Part shown: piece by piece, positions 36,301-48,474 of the stretch
How positions within the stretch are numbered: position 1 is the first letter of the stretch
How the letters are laid out: each line of letters opens with the position of its first letter
Assembly (NCBI RefSeq): GCF_043290135.1
Contig: NC_134704.1
Location: forward strand, 17,710,001 to 17,774,000
Length of the DNA stretch: 64,000 bases
Reading direction: 5' to 3'
From: Rhipicephalus microplus
Lineage: Eukaryota > Arthropoda > Arachnida > Ixodida > Ixodidae
Translations under genes and position numbers: made by a program
Notes under the pieces: generated by a model
Databases searched by the model: none
Told to the model about the DNA's origin: nothing
What the model saw: the letters and a program-made list of their open reading frames with translations, nothing else

Positions 36301-37886
36301 GACCTGATATAAATGCATGGATGCTATGACGTCTTCCACAGAAAAATGGTTCTCTCCAGCTTTCAGATAGCGTACTGCGATGTTTTTTTTTTTGTTTTTA
36401 TATCTCGGCTGCATTTCTGTCTACTGACTGGGTAAAACAATACAACAATATGGATTTATGTCCAATTGAGCAACAAAATAATGCTTATATGGTTTGCGAA
36501 AGTTAGTCACGCTGGCCTGCTTATATTGTTTGCGAAAGTTAGTCATGCTGCCCTCGCGGGGCTCACATTCAGCTGTTGTCACTGGCTGCAACTACTGAAC
36601 GTGCAAATGAGACTATAGACAGCGAGAGCGTTACCGATTCAAAATATCACTTGCTTCGAAGCAAACTGTAGGAATACGAAACTTACATGGGGAATTACTG
36701 TTTACAATACCCCTTAATTACTACTTCCTATGAATAGCTGCATTTCATCAGCCCACGACATCGAATATCAGCTAGGAGAGGTCGTATGATCACTTAATGA
36801 TTTAGTAGTTGCAAACATGCGGGAAGGCAGGCAGCGTAAGAATCTGATATCGAACAACTCGTGTTGGCGTTGTCGTCACCGTTTATTTGCCTAAAGAATA
36901 GTGGAAGGCTGGCTGCTCTCGAGCTGGATTACTAACTGCATAGTTCACCATTTTCACTTGCATTAATTTAGGCGTTTCCCAAAACTGTAGGGTCCTGTAA
37001 AGTACAGATGAACTACAATCCAGGCCTCTAAAGTGATTCGCACTTAATAGTTCCGAGACGCACGAGTTTCGCTTCAAAAAGTACAGAACGCGATAGCGTG
37101 GTCGGGTCCCGTTCACATCTCCTTTTCAATTGGTAGCTTCGCTTCTCTTTTCTGTCGACATCTCAATGATGTTACATTGAACGGAACGGCTATCGAGTGA
37201 TATTGCCCTTTTACGAATATCCCATAATGCCTAATGCAAGTGCAAACCTCTTTGCGTGCCCACTACACCATCAATCTTCCTGTTCCGAACCAGCGTAGCA
37301 CCGCGCTACGTAAGGCAACACGCATGACACAACGCAGCTACTCACTTTGCTCCTGCTTCTGCTGCTGCTAAGGTGAATAATTCTCTCAGCTTCTTGCAAT
37401 ATATGAGCGTTTAAACCGCTCACTAGTTGCGCACTTCACTTGTCCTGACAACTTCCACTATTCTACGTTTCTGCCACAAAACACAATGCGATTTGAGTAT
37501 TTTCCTTGCGCTACATACATGACATCCGTACAGGCATTGTTTTATAAGCAGTTCCAAGCAATCATGTCGCCGTGGGGTGGAGCATCTGATTACCTCACAG
37601 AAGACCTGGTTTGAAACCCCACTTGAACTTAAGTTTATTTTGTTACATCTTCATTTGTCTATATCTCGAATTTGCAGTCACGAACAACACTGATTTCTTG
37701 CTCACAACCACCGATGCTGGTACCGAGACTATAGGATATTCAGCGAAATGAGGTTTTTCACGTTATCGTGTTAGTAAGTGTATATAACAGTGATAACGAA
37801 GGGAGTCTGTTTGCGTTAACTTGCTACAAAAGGAAGAGCCAAGGAATAAATGTGCGCTTCATGGCTCAAGTCTGATATCATGTTTT
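33399..37886. other. No gene seen; one small tandem duplication
   Basis: A long AT-rich stretch. The only structure I found is the 36-bp duplication at 36482-36553, reported separately, and a tRNA-like scrap near 37572-37622 with a B-box-like GGTTTGAAACC. Frames are short and motif-free. Confidence 0.4.
36482..36553. repeat. 36-bp tandem duplication
   Basis: Two adjacent 36-base units (36482-36517 and 36518-36553) share GTTTGCGAAAGTTAGTCA and differ at three positions. It is not in a coding context. Confidence 0.9.
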
Positions 37887-38298
37887 TTACAGGGAAAGCT
37901 GCTATTAAATCACAAAAAGGGTCGCATCCGCCGTAGTTTTCCGCCGCCGACGCCGCTGTCTGTAGCCGCTATTGCGAAAAAAATGAGAAAAAAAGCTAGG
38001 AAAGTTGAAAACACCAAAAACACAATGGGATTCGAACACGGATCTCCTGTGTGTCAGCCCAGCATTACACCACCGAGCTGCGCCGGCGCTTGGAACTCTA
38101 TTGCGAACGGACCTTAGGTAGGCTTGTAGTCGAAAAAGGAGTCGCTTTAATGAGCGCAATAAGGCGCTCTAGAACAATAAAGGAACAGCCAAGTGTGCTG
38201 ATAGCAGTCTCACAAATAGTGTGCGAAAAAGGCTCTGAAAGCTGTAGGCCGCTCTTCCAGCTTTCGCTGTGACTGTGCTGCACGTTCCGCAAAAGCAT
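37887..38298 (-). repeat. Composite tRNA-containing repeat, copy 3 (internally shorter)
   Basis: It has the left motif ACAGGGAAAGCTG and AAATCACAAAAAGGGTCG, then a GC-rich CCGCCGCCGACGCCG stretch. A tRNA-like segment follows on the minus strand (about 38106-38024), with CGGTGGTGTAATGC and GTGTTCGAATCCC. On the right are GGAACAGCCAAGTGT and CCAGCTTTCGCTGTGACTGTG. The middle body block of copies 1 and 2 is missing. Confidence 0.7.
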
Positions 38299-38535
38299 GG
38301 TAGTTTTTTTACGCTCTCGTACTAACATTGAAATATACGTCTCTTTGAACTTGAAAACATCAACAGCAGCCACAAAAAACTTCTCTTCTGATCACACATG
38401 CAGTTAAAAAAAACCTACACTCGGCAACTAAAAAGAACACAACACAATCGACGTTTAGGTGCCCTATGCGGCTGCCTTGTTCACAACCTTCCACGGAATT
38501 CGGTGCTTTGACGCACTAGTATAGCATGACCTGCT

Positions 38536-38774
38536 TGCCCCGCCACTGTGGTATAGTGGCTAAGGTACTCGGCTGCTGACCCTCAGGTCGCGGGATCAAA
38601 TCCCGGCTGTGGCGGCTGCATTTCCGATGGAGGCGGAAATGTTGTAGGCCCGTGTACTCAGATTTGGGTGCACGTTAAAGAACCCCAGGTGGTAGAAATT
38701 TCTGGAGCTTTCCACTACGGCGTCTCTCATAATCATATGGTGGTTTTGGGACGTTAAACCCCACAAATCAATCA
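38536..38774 (+). repeat. Intact Ruka-like SINE with 12-bp target duplication
   Basis: This is a full-length copy very close to 21646-21890, from GCCCCGCC to CACAAATCAATCA. GCATGACCTGCT flanks it on both sides (38524-38535 and 38775-38786). The A-box region reads GGTATAGTGGCTAAGG, nearer to a real tRNA than the 21646 copy. Confidence 0.9.
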
Positions 38775-38786
38775 GCATGACCTGCT

Positions 38787-41700
38787 CAAAAGTGTGAGAA
38801 CACTTGTTGTACACTTTTCACACACTCGAATACAATTCGGGTGTATGTTACATGGAGACGGTATGTAGGAACAAAACGAATAAAAAGGTTTCTTTGCATT
38901 CAACAAGATCCGTATGATCTCCGAGGTCCCACATGTTCAAACAGTTTTCGAAAAACACCCATAATTTTTCCTTTAATTCAGTATCGACCTGCAAGTTCAT
39001 ACCCAGTTGCCAAGCTCATTCTCGAACCATTTTCTACTTACCTCAATATTTATTTTTCTCAATGATTCTTCTGATCTTCGACCGGACACCAATTACTTTC
39101 GAGTTGAGTCGCCCTCAGAGTAATTGCTTTGTCATTCCTGCTTGATGACTTGTCTACGAGTATTCAACTTCATTTCTCGTCCCAGGTAGTGTTTAATCAG
39201 AAGAAAGTCTCAGTTTATTTTACAATCTGTTGTACGTAGTCTAAAGAAGCGGAAAAATAGTGACTGCAAGAATCGAAACCCACGATGAATCTTCCGGGTG
39301 ATGCGGAGAGTGTGGGTGCTGGTGTTGAACAGAAAAATATAACCTAAACAATCTTCAACAGGTGGTTGAATGCATATTACACGACTTGAAAAGTGAGTTG
39401 CACGCTTATATAATGGCTGTTCTGTTTTAGTGATGCCTGTTAGATTGAGCATTTAAATTTACACAGTCGAAGAAATGTGCCAGCATACAAACTTTTAGAA
39501 CATGTGTCCTTCGAAGGGTGAGATAGGTCTGCAAACGATTTAAAGGGGGTATTTCCGGAGACGCACCTAAATGTCCTTAGAAGCAACAAGTCATGGTGAC
39601 CCTCTAACCCCCCCCCCCCCAAAAAAAAAACTACAGGAAGCTGTAACTACTCAACACCTTTATTTTTTAGTCTACAAAGCACTTTAGTGAAAATAAAACA
39701 AGCTAATACTGCTTTTTGCACAAAAATCAACAGAAAGAGAGTGAAACAATCTGAAACAAAAACTCATCAGCAAATGCACCCAATAGAGTTTTGAAGAAAA
39801 AGTGCAGTACAATTATCACAATGCTGTATTATCGATGGGGCCTGGTAGCATATAGTGTACGAAAACGCATTTTATTTTTCATTTTACTCTGTGCATTTTC
39901 TTTTACGCAAGAACCTGATGGTGCGCGTACAAGGCAAACCATCCAAAAGTCTGTTCGTTTGCTTTTTGTGTGCGGAGTGAATTTTTTCGTCTGAGGGGGC
40001 CCTTAGGAACAACTTTGGTGTTTCTAGAAAACAGAAGTGAATACAAAAGAAACAAGACTACCGATAATTGGCACTAAATTTTCCAATTACTGAAGCAAAC
40101 AAGCCGAGGATGGAGTCAATTTACAAAATGAGTGCAAAGTATCTGTGCTCAGGAAAACAGAGACACGAACCATTTGTATACTAGCAATATGTCGAATCGT
40201 TTTCTGTTTACATCACCAATATAAATAATGTATGCGGACAAAGATGACAACCAAAACAAGTCCTCTATATGGCAGTTATAGAAGTTTCTTTACGATAGCA
40301 TTGATCCTATAAGCGGCTGCCAGCAACTTTGATATCACACAGATTATTAGTTTTAAATTTCACATATTGCGTTTATTTTCCTTTATTAAGAAAGTAGTTC
40401 ACGAATTTACTTAGTCAATCTGATATTCGCGCAAAATCTTATCTATCTTCATTGCCTGAAACTCATAAATGTATGCGAAAGCGTGTAAGATGAAGGTGAA
40501 GCCTCATCATGTACTTTAGAACCTTAAAAGCACGTTGTTCTGCAGAATTATGTAGATACATTTTTTTCTCACGTTTTATATTCTGTGGAGACGTTTTTAG
40601 CGAAGTTATAATTAATTCATGGAGGATGCGAGGAGGAATGTAATGACTTGTACTGCAAATTAACAAAAGAAAGGAAACTTTACTTATACTGGTGCTGGCG
40701 CACAGCTTTATTCGAACAACGGATTGAGGCGTTAGCCTATAGGCTGCGCCAGGGATGGCAGATAGACCCTGTCTCCCAGCCGCCTCCCATGCTCGCTGAT
40801 CCGCTCATTTTTGATCCTGCCAATGTCAGCTGATTTTTCCGATTTGGAATTTCTAAGGCACTCCAAGCAGTTCTGAGGAGGCTGAATGTTTCTCCTGTAC
40901 TTGTGTCCATTCCCATAAAATGCGTCCTTGAAAGGCGTGTCTCATGCCACATGGATTACACGAGTCATCAGGATAGAGCTCGGGTAGATGCGATTTAGGT
41001 GCACCGGATTGAGAAATGTTCTGGTTTGAAGTTGTCCCCAGTTAACCTCCCGATATTTTGTATAATTAGGAGCTGGGTGGCAATATGCGCGTCGACTTAT
41101 GGTAAAACTGGATAATGTCACAGAACCTAAACACCGAGTTCTTCAACATAGCATGAGCACAAGCATACCCGAGCACATGCACGCCGTTCAACAAAGAACT
41201 GCACCCCAAAATGAAATAAACTTAAAGAAAGGCGAAGGCTCGCGCGTTGCCAAAGTTGCACAGAAGAATCCCGATAGCAAGAGAAAAAAAAAGTTTATCA
41301 AAAAGGGAACATGCTGCAGAGGAACTTTACTGGCTTCTTTTCAGAGAAACACGCTAGCGATATCAGACCGGTGAATGAGGCAAAGAAAACCTACTGATAT
41401 TTTGTTGGGAGGGTCTGTCTTCGTTTCTGAATCACGCAAAGAAGGACTCTCACTTGGACAAGGCAACCTCGAACCCAGGTCTTTCTTAGACATCCATGGT
41501 CAGTTGTAAAAGTGGTAGAAAAAAGAAAGATCATGAAGAGGGCGGATCGTTTTCGCTGACCGGCAAGTGCAGCAAGCTGAGTGTCAGGTGAAAAGAACAT
41601 TACAAAGCACTAGACGTTCCAAGACGTAGACCCAGCTACGATAAGGTGTAAGGCTTACGGAAATGTAGTGATGGCGTGAGAACAACTTGTTTCGGCAGGC

Positions 41701-41930
41701 TTGGAAACAGACGGTTCACTACTTACGGTGTGTGCCGGCTACATAGTGCGAGTGCACGCAAGTATTTCGAGTCAAACCGATTCGTCGGGTTTAGTTGTTC
41801 GAGAAAGCTTCACGATTCCTCCGAGAGCATTAGAAAAAATAGCGACGTTGTCTTCTTAATAGTACTAATGCTAATGTTATCACTCCACATGAAATGCACG
41901 ACATCATCAGCCGCTTACTGGTCGCAACCA
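38787..41930. other. No gene seen
   Basis: AT-rich DNA, with a C-run and A-run at 39608-39630. A GC-richer block at 40640-41080 looks like a repeat fragment by its contrast with the flanks, but I cannot classify it. A weak tRNA-like B-box (GGTTCGAGGTT, minus) is at about 41464-41474. Confidence 0.4.
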
Positions 41931-42020
41931 GCCCCGCCGCGGTGGTCTAGTGGCTAAGGTACTCGGCTGCTGATCCGCAGGTTGCGGGATCGAATCACGG
42001 TTGTGGCGGCTGCATTTTCA
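41931..42020 (+). repeat. Truncated Ruka-like SINE (tRNA head only)
   Basis: GCCCCGCCGCGGTGGTCTAG, followed by the CTCGGCTGCTGATCCGCAGG segment and TGTGGCGGCTGCATTTTC, matches the head of the full-length copies. The body and tail are absent, so it is a 3'-truncated or recombined copy. Confidence 0.8.
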
Positions 42021-43692
42021 ATACTGCCCACTGTACGTGACGCAAAGGCAGAGGCAATGTTCAACGCTGGCTAAGTTGCATTTGGTCAGCAATGTGTGAC
42101 CGAAAAGTGTCGAAAACTTCTACAAGGGCTCTTCTATACCCTATACATACACACCACCTCTTCCTGTCATCATACACGCCCTCCGTTATTTTTTCCACTT
42201 CCCATATCCCCTGTGTAGATTTGCAGGCTCAAGCACCTTAGCTCAGGCTGACCTCTATGCGTTCTAATAAATTCTCACTTTATATTTTGTATCTTCAGCG
42301 AATGCAGTTTTGTACTATTACATGTTGGCCTGTGTTGGCCTGAAAATGCATGAACAGACATTCAGCTTCTGTCGTTCATGACTGTGCAATGAAAGACCAG
42401 ATAACATTTCATCGCACACACTTGAGGATTTGACCAAAGTTTCTGTCATTTGTTACTAAGTGTACTACCATTGGACGTACAAATATCGGGTACATATCAG
42501 GTTGGTAATGAGCTTTCACGTGTTTAAATATTAAGCCTAACCCACGAGACGTTAAAAATTCATTGGGTGGAAACATTACGAAGCGGTGCTGCACGTGCCG
42601 CATCCGTAGTGGGGCTTTTGGAGGGACCACTATTCTTCCATTTTAACGACTTGTTTGTTACATTTATTATTTGAACATGTGAAAGCGTTCCAATCAGCTT
42701 GTAAAATTAAATGAACTGGTAAAGGAGAAAGCGCCATCCATATTTACTATAATTTTATTATGTAAGGAAGCACTGCTTAATTTTCCTCCATGATTATCTT
42801 GCAATGTATTTTGCTTTTAGATTTCTTCTAATTACTCCAGCTAATTTCACAAACTGCAGAGTCGAAAGTTGTTTGAGCTCAAAGTAGGAACGTCTTTAAT
42901 CATTGATTGTTTGTATTATACGTGTGAGAACGTTGTAGCGGATACCCGCTTCTCCACGCTGCAACAAATAGAGGCTTAAGAAACGAGCAGTAAGGTGTGT
43001 GTGTATTTATCACAATACCATGTAAACCACTTCTGGACTTTTGCGTACTTCGCAGATACTAGTTCACAGAAACAAAATTGGTGTCAAACAGCAAAAAAAA
43101 AAAACGCCAGAGCAACAGGCAAATGCAGCTGATTTCTTTTTTTTTTCATTTCGACATCATATACCTTCTAGCAGAAGTGTTGCAGGAAGTATGGTCGGGA
43201 GCCGGGTAGTCTTTCTGTAAGTACGCAACTAGTGCTTGAAAAAAAAAAAGAGATGAAGGTAGACTTGAGGCGCTGTGATTTGTCGCGTGCCAGTAATGGC
43301 AGCCTTCGGAGAGAGACTGATCGAAACCGCCATTAGCACTCTTGAAGAAAGCAATCCTCTCGCGAAATTTCTTCAGTTAACTTTACATGTTGTGACTAAG
43401 GCTCGCATTGAACTTGCAAAGCTGCGGATGCGTCGGGGTACACACACGAATGGATGCTTTAGGATACAGATGTTTTTTTCTTTCGCAATTCTAACTACGC
43501 CGACATTGTACCCAGATGCACGAAAACTGAGCCGAAGCATATAATTAGGCCAGCCGCCTTGATGCTGCTGGTTCGGTTGAGGATAATGGTCGCAGTATTT
43601 CGATGTAGGAAAAATGAAACAACCGCCAATTTATCTCACAAGCAGTTAAAAGAACCCCAGCTAGCCGAACTACTATTTAGTCACCTCCAAGT
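42021..43692. other. No gene seen
   Basis: AT-rich DNA with A/T homopolymers (43090-43104, 43137-43149). No supported features. Confidence 0.45.
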
Positions 43693-43733
43693 GAGTGAGT
43701 GAGTGAGTGAGTGAGTGAGTGAGTGAGTGAGTG
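43693..43733. repeat. GTGA microsatellite
   Basis: About ten GTGA units. The following G-rich block (43734-43930), with GGGGGAGGGAGGGAAGGGGG, may belong to a larger repeat whose other boundary I cannot place. Confidence 0.9.
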
Positions 43734-43930
43734 ATGGTATTATCTGGGGGAGGGAGGGAAGGGGGAAAAGGGGCCGAGGATGGACGAGACTGGAGACCCC
43801 GCTAGCTCAGTCAGGTGGCTCGACCCAGTATGGCGCCGGGAGCTGGAGCCTTTCGGTGATCTCCCGGGACCTCTGGACAGCCAGAAAATGCTTGATAAGC
43901 TCTGCACTGTGCACAGCATCTTCCTAGAAG

Positions 43931-45181
43931 GTTTCGCCCAATAACACTGCGACGGGCCTCCTAATATTAGCCCTATGTCAGTACGTAAAACCCGAATTTA
44001 ACTTAGGAATAAACATGACGTGCACTTGCTTAGAATTGCACTGGTTATTGCTGTTTTTCCCTAGCGCGCTAGTAACACTAGTAATTCGCTTTGTCACGTT
44101 TCACCAAAATTCATCATGGTGAACCGATCAAGGCTCAAAACCAATTTTCATGCCTACGAGTAAGCCTCTGGGTTAGTAAAATCAGTGTCTTTCAATCAAT
44201 AAGATTGTAATTTAAGTGCTGCAGCGTAATACAGGTGCACCGATGCAGTGTGGTCGCGCATCGAAGACATTACACATTACTTGCAACTGAAATATGGTTA
44301 CTGAACCACCATACGTTTCTAACCAAAAACGTGTTCGTGAGCTCCATTTTGATTCTTTCAAAGCCATTTACTGCATTTATTTCTTTTTTTATTTCGTGGG
44401 TCTTTTTCTTCAAAATTCAAAATTCTTTCTTTATTTTTGCCACCTTTCCGTATGCCTTCTGAAAGTTTCATCAGTGATATGGAGGGGGCCTGCGCCAAGA
44501 AAACACACCAAGCATATATATATATATATATACGCATCCGTTTTTTGCGGGAAACGATAGGGCCGATATTGCCATTCGGTTGTATGCAGCTGCGATTAAC
44601 TTTTTGAACGTTGTTATGCACGTACAAAGTGTTTTTAATGATGAGCTGCTTGCGGCGTAATGCGGCATTACGGGTTGCCGCATTACATTGCTGGAGTGGA
44701 TTGCTGGAGTGGAAACTCCCGCAATGCCTTGCCAGCAGAAGTGATGCCAGCTTTTGCCACTGCCAAGATGGCGGAAACGTGCTCTTTTCTGGTAGTGCCC
44801 ACTAAACGATCAAGTTGCTTTGATGTGTTATGTAAATGCTCCGTTAGTTCTATATTAAAAAATAGTTGTTACCGAACAAATAACACACAGAAACGTGTAA
44901 TAATGACAGTATCTCCAAAGAACTTTGCCTCCAATTAGAGGCTTTCTAAGGCAAACTAGTACCTGTAAGACGCACTTGGAGCAGTATGTGACCTGAAAAA
45001 GTTCCCACGTTAAAGTCGTCAGGCGTGCGAGGGAAATGCTTCGGTATTAGTCGCTGAACGGGGATACTTTATCATGCTCCTAGAAAGATGGCCGCCACAG
45101 CCACCATCTTGCCAGAGGAACGGCTTCACTTCTGCGCAATCATTTCCACTCCGGCATTTTTTAAATCCTCCTTGGTTTGTA

Positions 45182-45227
<46 letters not shown>

Positions 45228-46793
45228 GTCTGCTTTATGCACCGATAACGTGCTCTACATACATTGGCATCGTACTAAAAAAAAGAAACATTGAAAGTGT
45301 CCTGGAAACACATTTTTCCTGCAATTTCTAGTGACGTGCAATTTGATTCATGCGATAGCAGAATTAGTTGGTATGAAAAAATGTGCTTGTGGTTTTTTTT
45401 TGTTTTTTTTGGTACATGTCCCCTGAAAATATGGCAGAAATAATTTGTGCTTTCAAAAAAAAAAGCCAGTATGAGTGGTTGTTATGTGTGTCTACGTGAA
45501 GACTTATGAGTGCCCTATACGATCACCCTCCTCACGTGCCGTACAAATAAAGAAAATAAACTTCGTTGCTTTGACAATATCTAAACATTTAGATATGGTT
45601 GGAACTGTGTGCGTCTCCGTCAAAGTAGATATAGAGAGTATCTATATAAAATGCACAACTTTTTTCAAAGCCTCCAAGCCTAGAGTGACCCACCGGAAAC
45701 AATTACTGACAATGTTTGTCCAGTTATACTCTAAATAAACTCTTTTGTGTCCCTGTTTTATATAACACGAATATGTTGTTGCTTCGAAGTAACCAAGTGT
45801 GATGCTCTGTCAATTTAAATCAGTCGATCAACCAACGAATAAATATATCACTCAATTGGCGGAAGACATGTACCTCCTTCGAGCGTTATAGCGCAGCGTG
45901 TCGGTGTCGCCCTAGCTGCGCGCGTGCTATACAAACGAAGCCCATGACTGCCAGAGCCCAGGCAGCTATTAATGGGCACGCCATACCCGGTGAGAGACTG
46001 TTTTCAACGTGTGGGATTCATGTGTCCTCCCTCGGGTTTCATGCTGCGACCGCAGATATGGGCGATCGATACAGTAATGTGCGCCAAATAATTTGGCACG
46101 CTAGGACAGCCGGGAATGTTTTATGGCTGCGGCCTATGTCATCAACCTTCCTGTCTGTGATGCCGCACTGATGAAACGAGGCATGGCGGGCGATAACTAA
46201 CGTGAGGATAAAAAAAGGCTACAAGTAAAGGAAAAAGGAAGCCAAGAATAATGAATTAATTGATTACATTTGTAATTTTAATGTACAAATAATACTTCGA
46301 ATAAATCTATGTAATGTAATTAGTTATCACTTAGTATGTAGACAAAACCAGGCAAATCGTGCTCGGAAATAAAGAAATTCCATGCCTTCTCTATTATAAA
46401 GCGACAGTTTTTGTGTAGTCGAAAAAGGTGGCGAAAGTTCAGGGCAAGATGGACGCTTGAAGAGTTGAAAAATTTGTGAACATGTGGTTTCGCCGGTGTC
46501 AGCATCTCGACAAGGGCACTTGAAGAGGCCCGGGAGCCCCTTCCTCGTGTCTGAAATTCAGATGGAGGCAGCGTTTTACCCAGCATGGGTCATGACATTG
46601 AGTGTTTTTCGAGGCCTTCAACAGGTGCTCCTTCCCACCTACCACCGAAAAAGAAAATTCCAGGCAAGCGGCCGGGCTCCTGCGACAGTCGATGTTCACG
46701 AATTTCTCGTTTATGCATTGTAGAGTTGAATACAGATACCACAGTCCCGCCCCCCTTATTTCTTCTTTTAGCAATCTGCTGCTGTTTAGTTAA

Positions 46794-46795
<2 letters not shown>
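43931..46795. other. No gene seen; two AT microsatellites
   Basis: AT dinucleotide tracts at 44513-44532 and 45184-45225 interrupt otherwise featureless DNA. A short direct repeat TTGCTGGAGTGGA occurs twice at about 44689-44713. Frames such as 45944-46171 + lack any motif. Confidence 0.5.

Positions 46796-46833
<38 letters not shown>
46796..46833. repeat. AT microsatellite left of the palindrome
   Basis: Pure TA units, separated from the palindrome by 33 unique bases. Confidence 0.95.
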
Positions 46834-46836
<3 letters not shown>

Positions 46837-46866
46837 GGCATGGTGGTTGATTGGCCGTAGCGTTGC

Positions 46867-47016
46867 ATATAGTCCAGTAGATCCTCCGTGAGCGGTCACA
46901 ACGTGGTTTATTTCGACGTTTCGGCCTAGAGTCTGGCCTTCATCAGGATGAAGGCCAGACTCTAGGCCGAAACGTCGAAATAAACCACGTTGTGACCGCT
47001 CACGGGGGATCTACTG

Positions 47017-47024
<8 letters not shown>
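46867..47024. repeat. Near-perfect 158-bp palindrome (78-bp arms, 2-bp centre)
   Basis: Arms 46867-46944 and 46947-47024 are complementary at 77 of 78 positions and meet around the bases AG. The arms contain GGCCGAAACGTCGAAATAAA (right arm, plus strand). The minus strand carries CTGATGA at 46946-46940, then a GGCC...GGCC stem, GAAA at 46922-46919 and CGTC at 46918-46915. That is the order of a hammerhead ribozyme core. The flanking helix I for a complete hammerhead is not formed next to CTGATGA, so activity is doubtful. Confidence 0.9.

Positions 47025-47090
<66 letters not shown>
47021..47090. repeat. AT microsatellite right of the palindrome
   Basis: A pure 70-base AT tract whose first four bases form the end of the palindrome arm. 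Confidence 0.95.
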
Positions 47091-47092
<2 letters not shown>

Positions 47093-48173
47093 CCTCGTGA
47101 CGACATGACAATAAGGCAGGTACGCCGGATGCCCTTATATAAGTTGTTTTTCTTCGGGCAGTTAGGTTTTTAAAATCTCCTACGAAACTTGAAATAGCAT
47201 GCGAACCTTCTCGCAGAAGACTTCCTGGGCGCCGTCATAATCTTCTCTTGGCTGCTGTTAGTATGAGTTCCTCTCCTAATATGCACCGCGCAGAGCGTGG
47301 CGTCACTTTTTGTTCTCCCATGCAACAGACCAGCAAGGAAATGATCCTTGAGCAAGGAAGCAACCTTGATCATCTCTATATCTGGAGAGAACAAATGCAC
47401 AAATTAAGTCAATTGAGCTCGCGTGGCAGCTGCTTGAATATTTGTGTGGAAGAGTCCGTTATGCGGCCCCGTTCGCTGAAAGCTATAGCAGCGATGCGTG
47501 CGCGAGTTAGCTTGAAAGTCTCGTTTTTACGACTCGAACTTGACGCCTGCTTACGTGTGAATTGAGGCGTCTTGCACAAACGCTTCTTCCCTTTCTAGAA
47601 GTTGGAGTTACGTCGACGGCACGGGCCACAAAGCTTACGCGGCCGTAGAAGCTTTACGAGGGCATACACCGTGCGCGAATCAGGAGGGAACAGTTTCTCC
47701 GGCTGCGCTGTTTTCTTACACGTCGACATTTCAAATCAACGTAAAAAAAAAAAAACAGGGGAAGTGATTGCTGGATCTCGCATATACGTTTGCTGCACTG
47801 GTTTGAAGCAAAATGAAAAAAGGAACAAGTAAAATAGTAACACTAAGAAAAGAAGAGTAGGCTGTTCAGGATGAGATAAGACTGATTTATTTATTTCTTT
47901 ATTTCCAATACTGCCAGTCTCTACTGAAACCATAGCAGGTGGTCACTCTGTACAGATGCTATGATTGCTCATCATAGTAAAAAAACTGTTATACAGAAAA
48001 TAAAAGCACACTTTCAAGAACCCCGTACGGCCGAAGTTTTTCGAACCTTGATAGGGCGATTCGCGTAGTCGTACTAGAGTTTTGAGACATACAACCTTCG
48101 AGAAATATTATAAAGGTCGTCAACAAAATCGTCTTATACTTCGTCAGTCTTGTTTATCTCCATTTTATCTCTT
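47091..48173. other. No gene seen
   Basis: Short frames only. TTTATTTATTTCTTTATTTCC at 47884-47904 heads a segment that could be a retroposon tail read backwards, but this is not supported further. Confidence 0.4.
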
Positions 48174-48418
48174 GATTGAGTGATTGATTTGTGGGGTTTA
48201 ACGTCCCAAAACCATGCTATGATTATGAGAGACGCCGTAGTGGAGGGCTCCGGAAATTTCGACCACCTGGGGTTCTCTAACGTGCACTCAAATCTGAGCA
48301 CACGGGCCTACAACATTTCCGCCTCCATCGGAAATGCAGCCGCCACAGCCGGGATTCGATCCCGCGACCTGCGGGTCAGCAGCCGAGTACCTTAGCCGCT
48401 AGACCGTCACGGCGGGGC
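48174..48418 (-). repeat. Full-length Ruka-like SINE, minus strand
   Basis: It reads from the complement of GCCCCGCC at 48418 down to GATTTGTGGGGTTTAACGTC. The A- and B-box regions are recognisable (B-box GGGATCGAATCCC, the best match of all copies). The head abuts an AAAT microsatellite, so the target duplication cannot be read. Confidence 0.88.
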
Positions 48419-48423
48419 AAAAA

Positions 48424-48470
<47 letters not shown>

Positions 48471-48474
48471 ATAC
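48419..48474. repeat. AAAT microsatellite
   Basis: About thirteen AAAT units directly at the 5' (head) end of the minus-strand SINE. Because a SINE tail lies at the 3' end, this array is not its tail. The SINE probably inserted at or beside an existing A-rich tract. Confidence 0.95.

Noticed and set aside
38024..38106. tRNA gene on the minus strand (also 25008-25085 and 32885-32965)
   Set aside because: A- and B-box-like segments are present, but the acceptor stems do not pair well and each lies inside a copy of the same repeat.
45074..45331. Frames with Tyr-Ile repeats (also near 44358-44683 and 46585-46868)
   Set aside because: They are translations of AT dinucleotide tracts.
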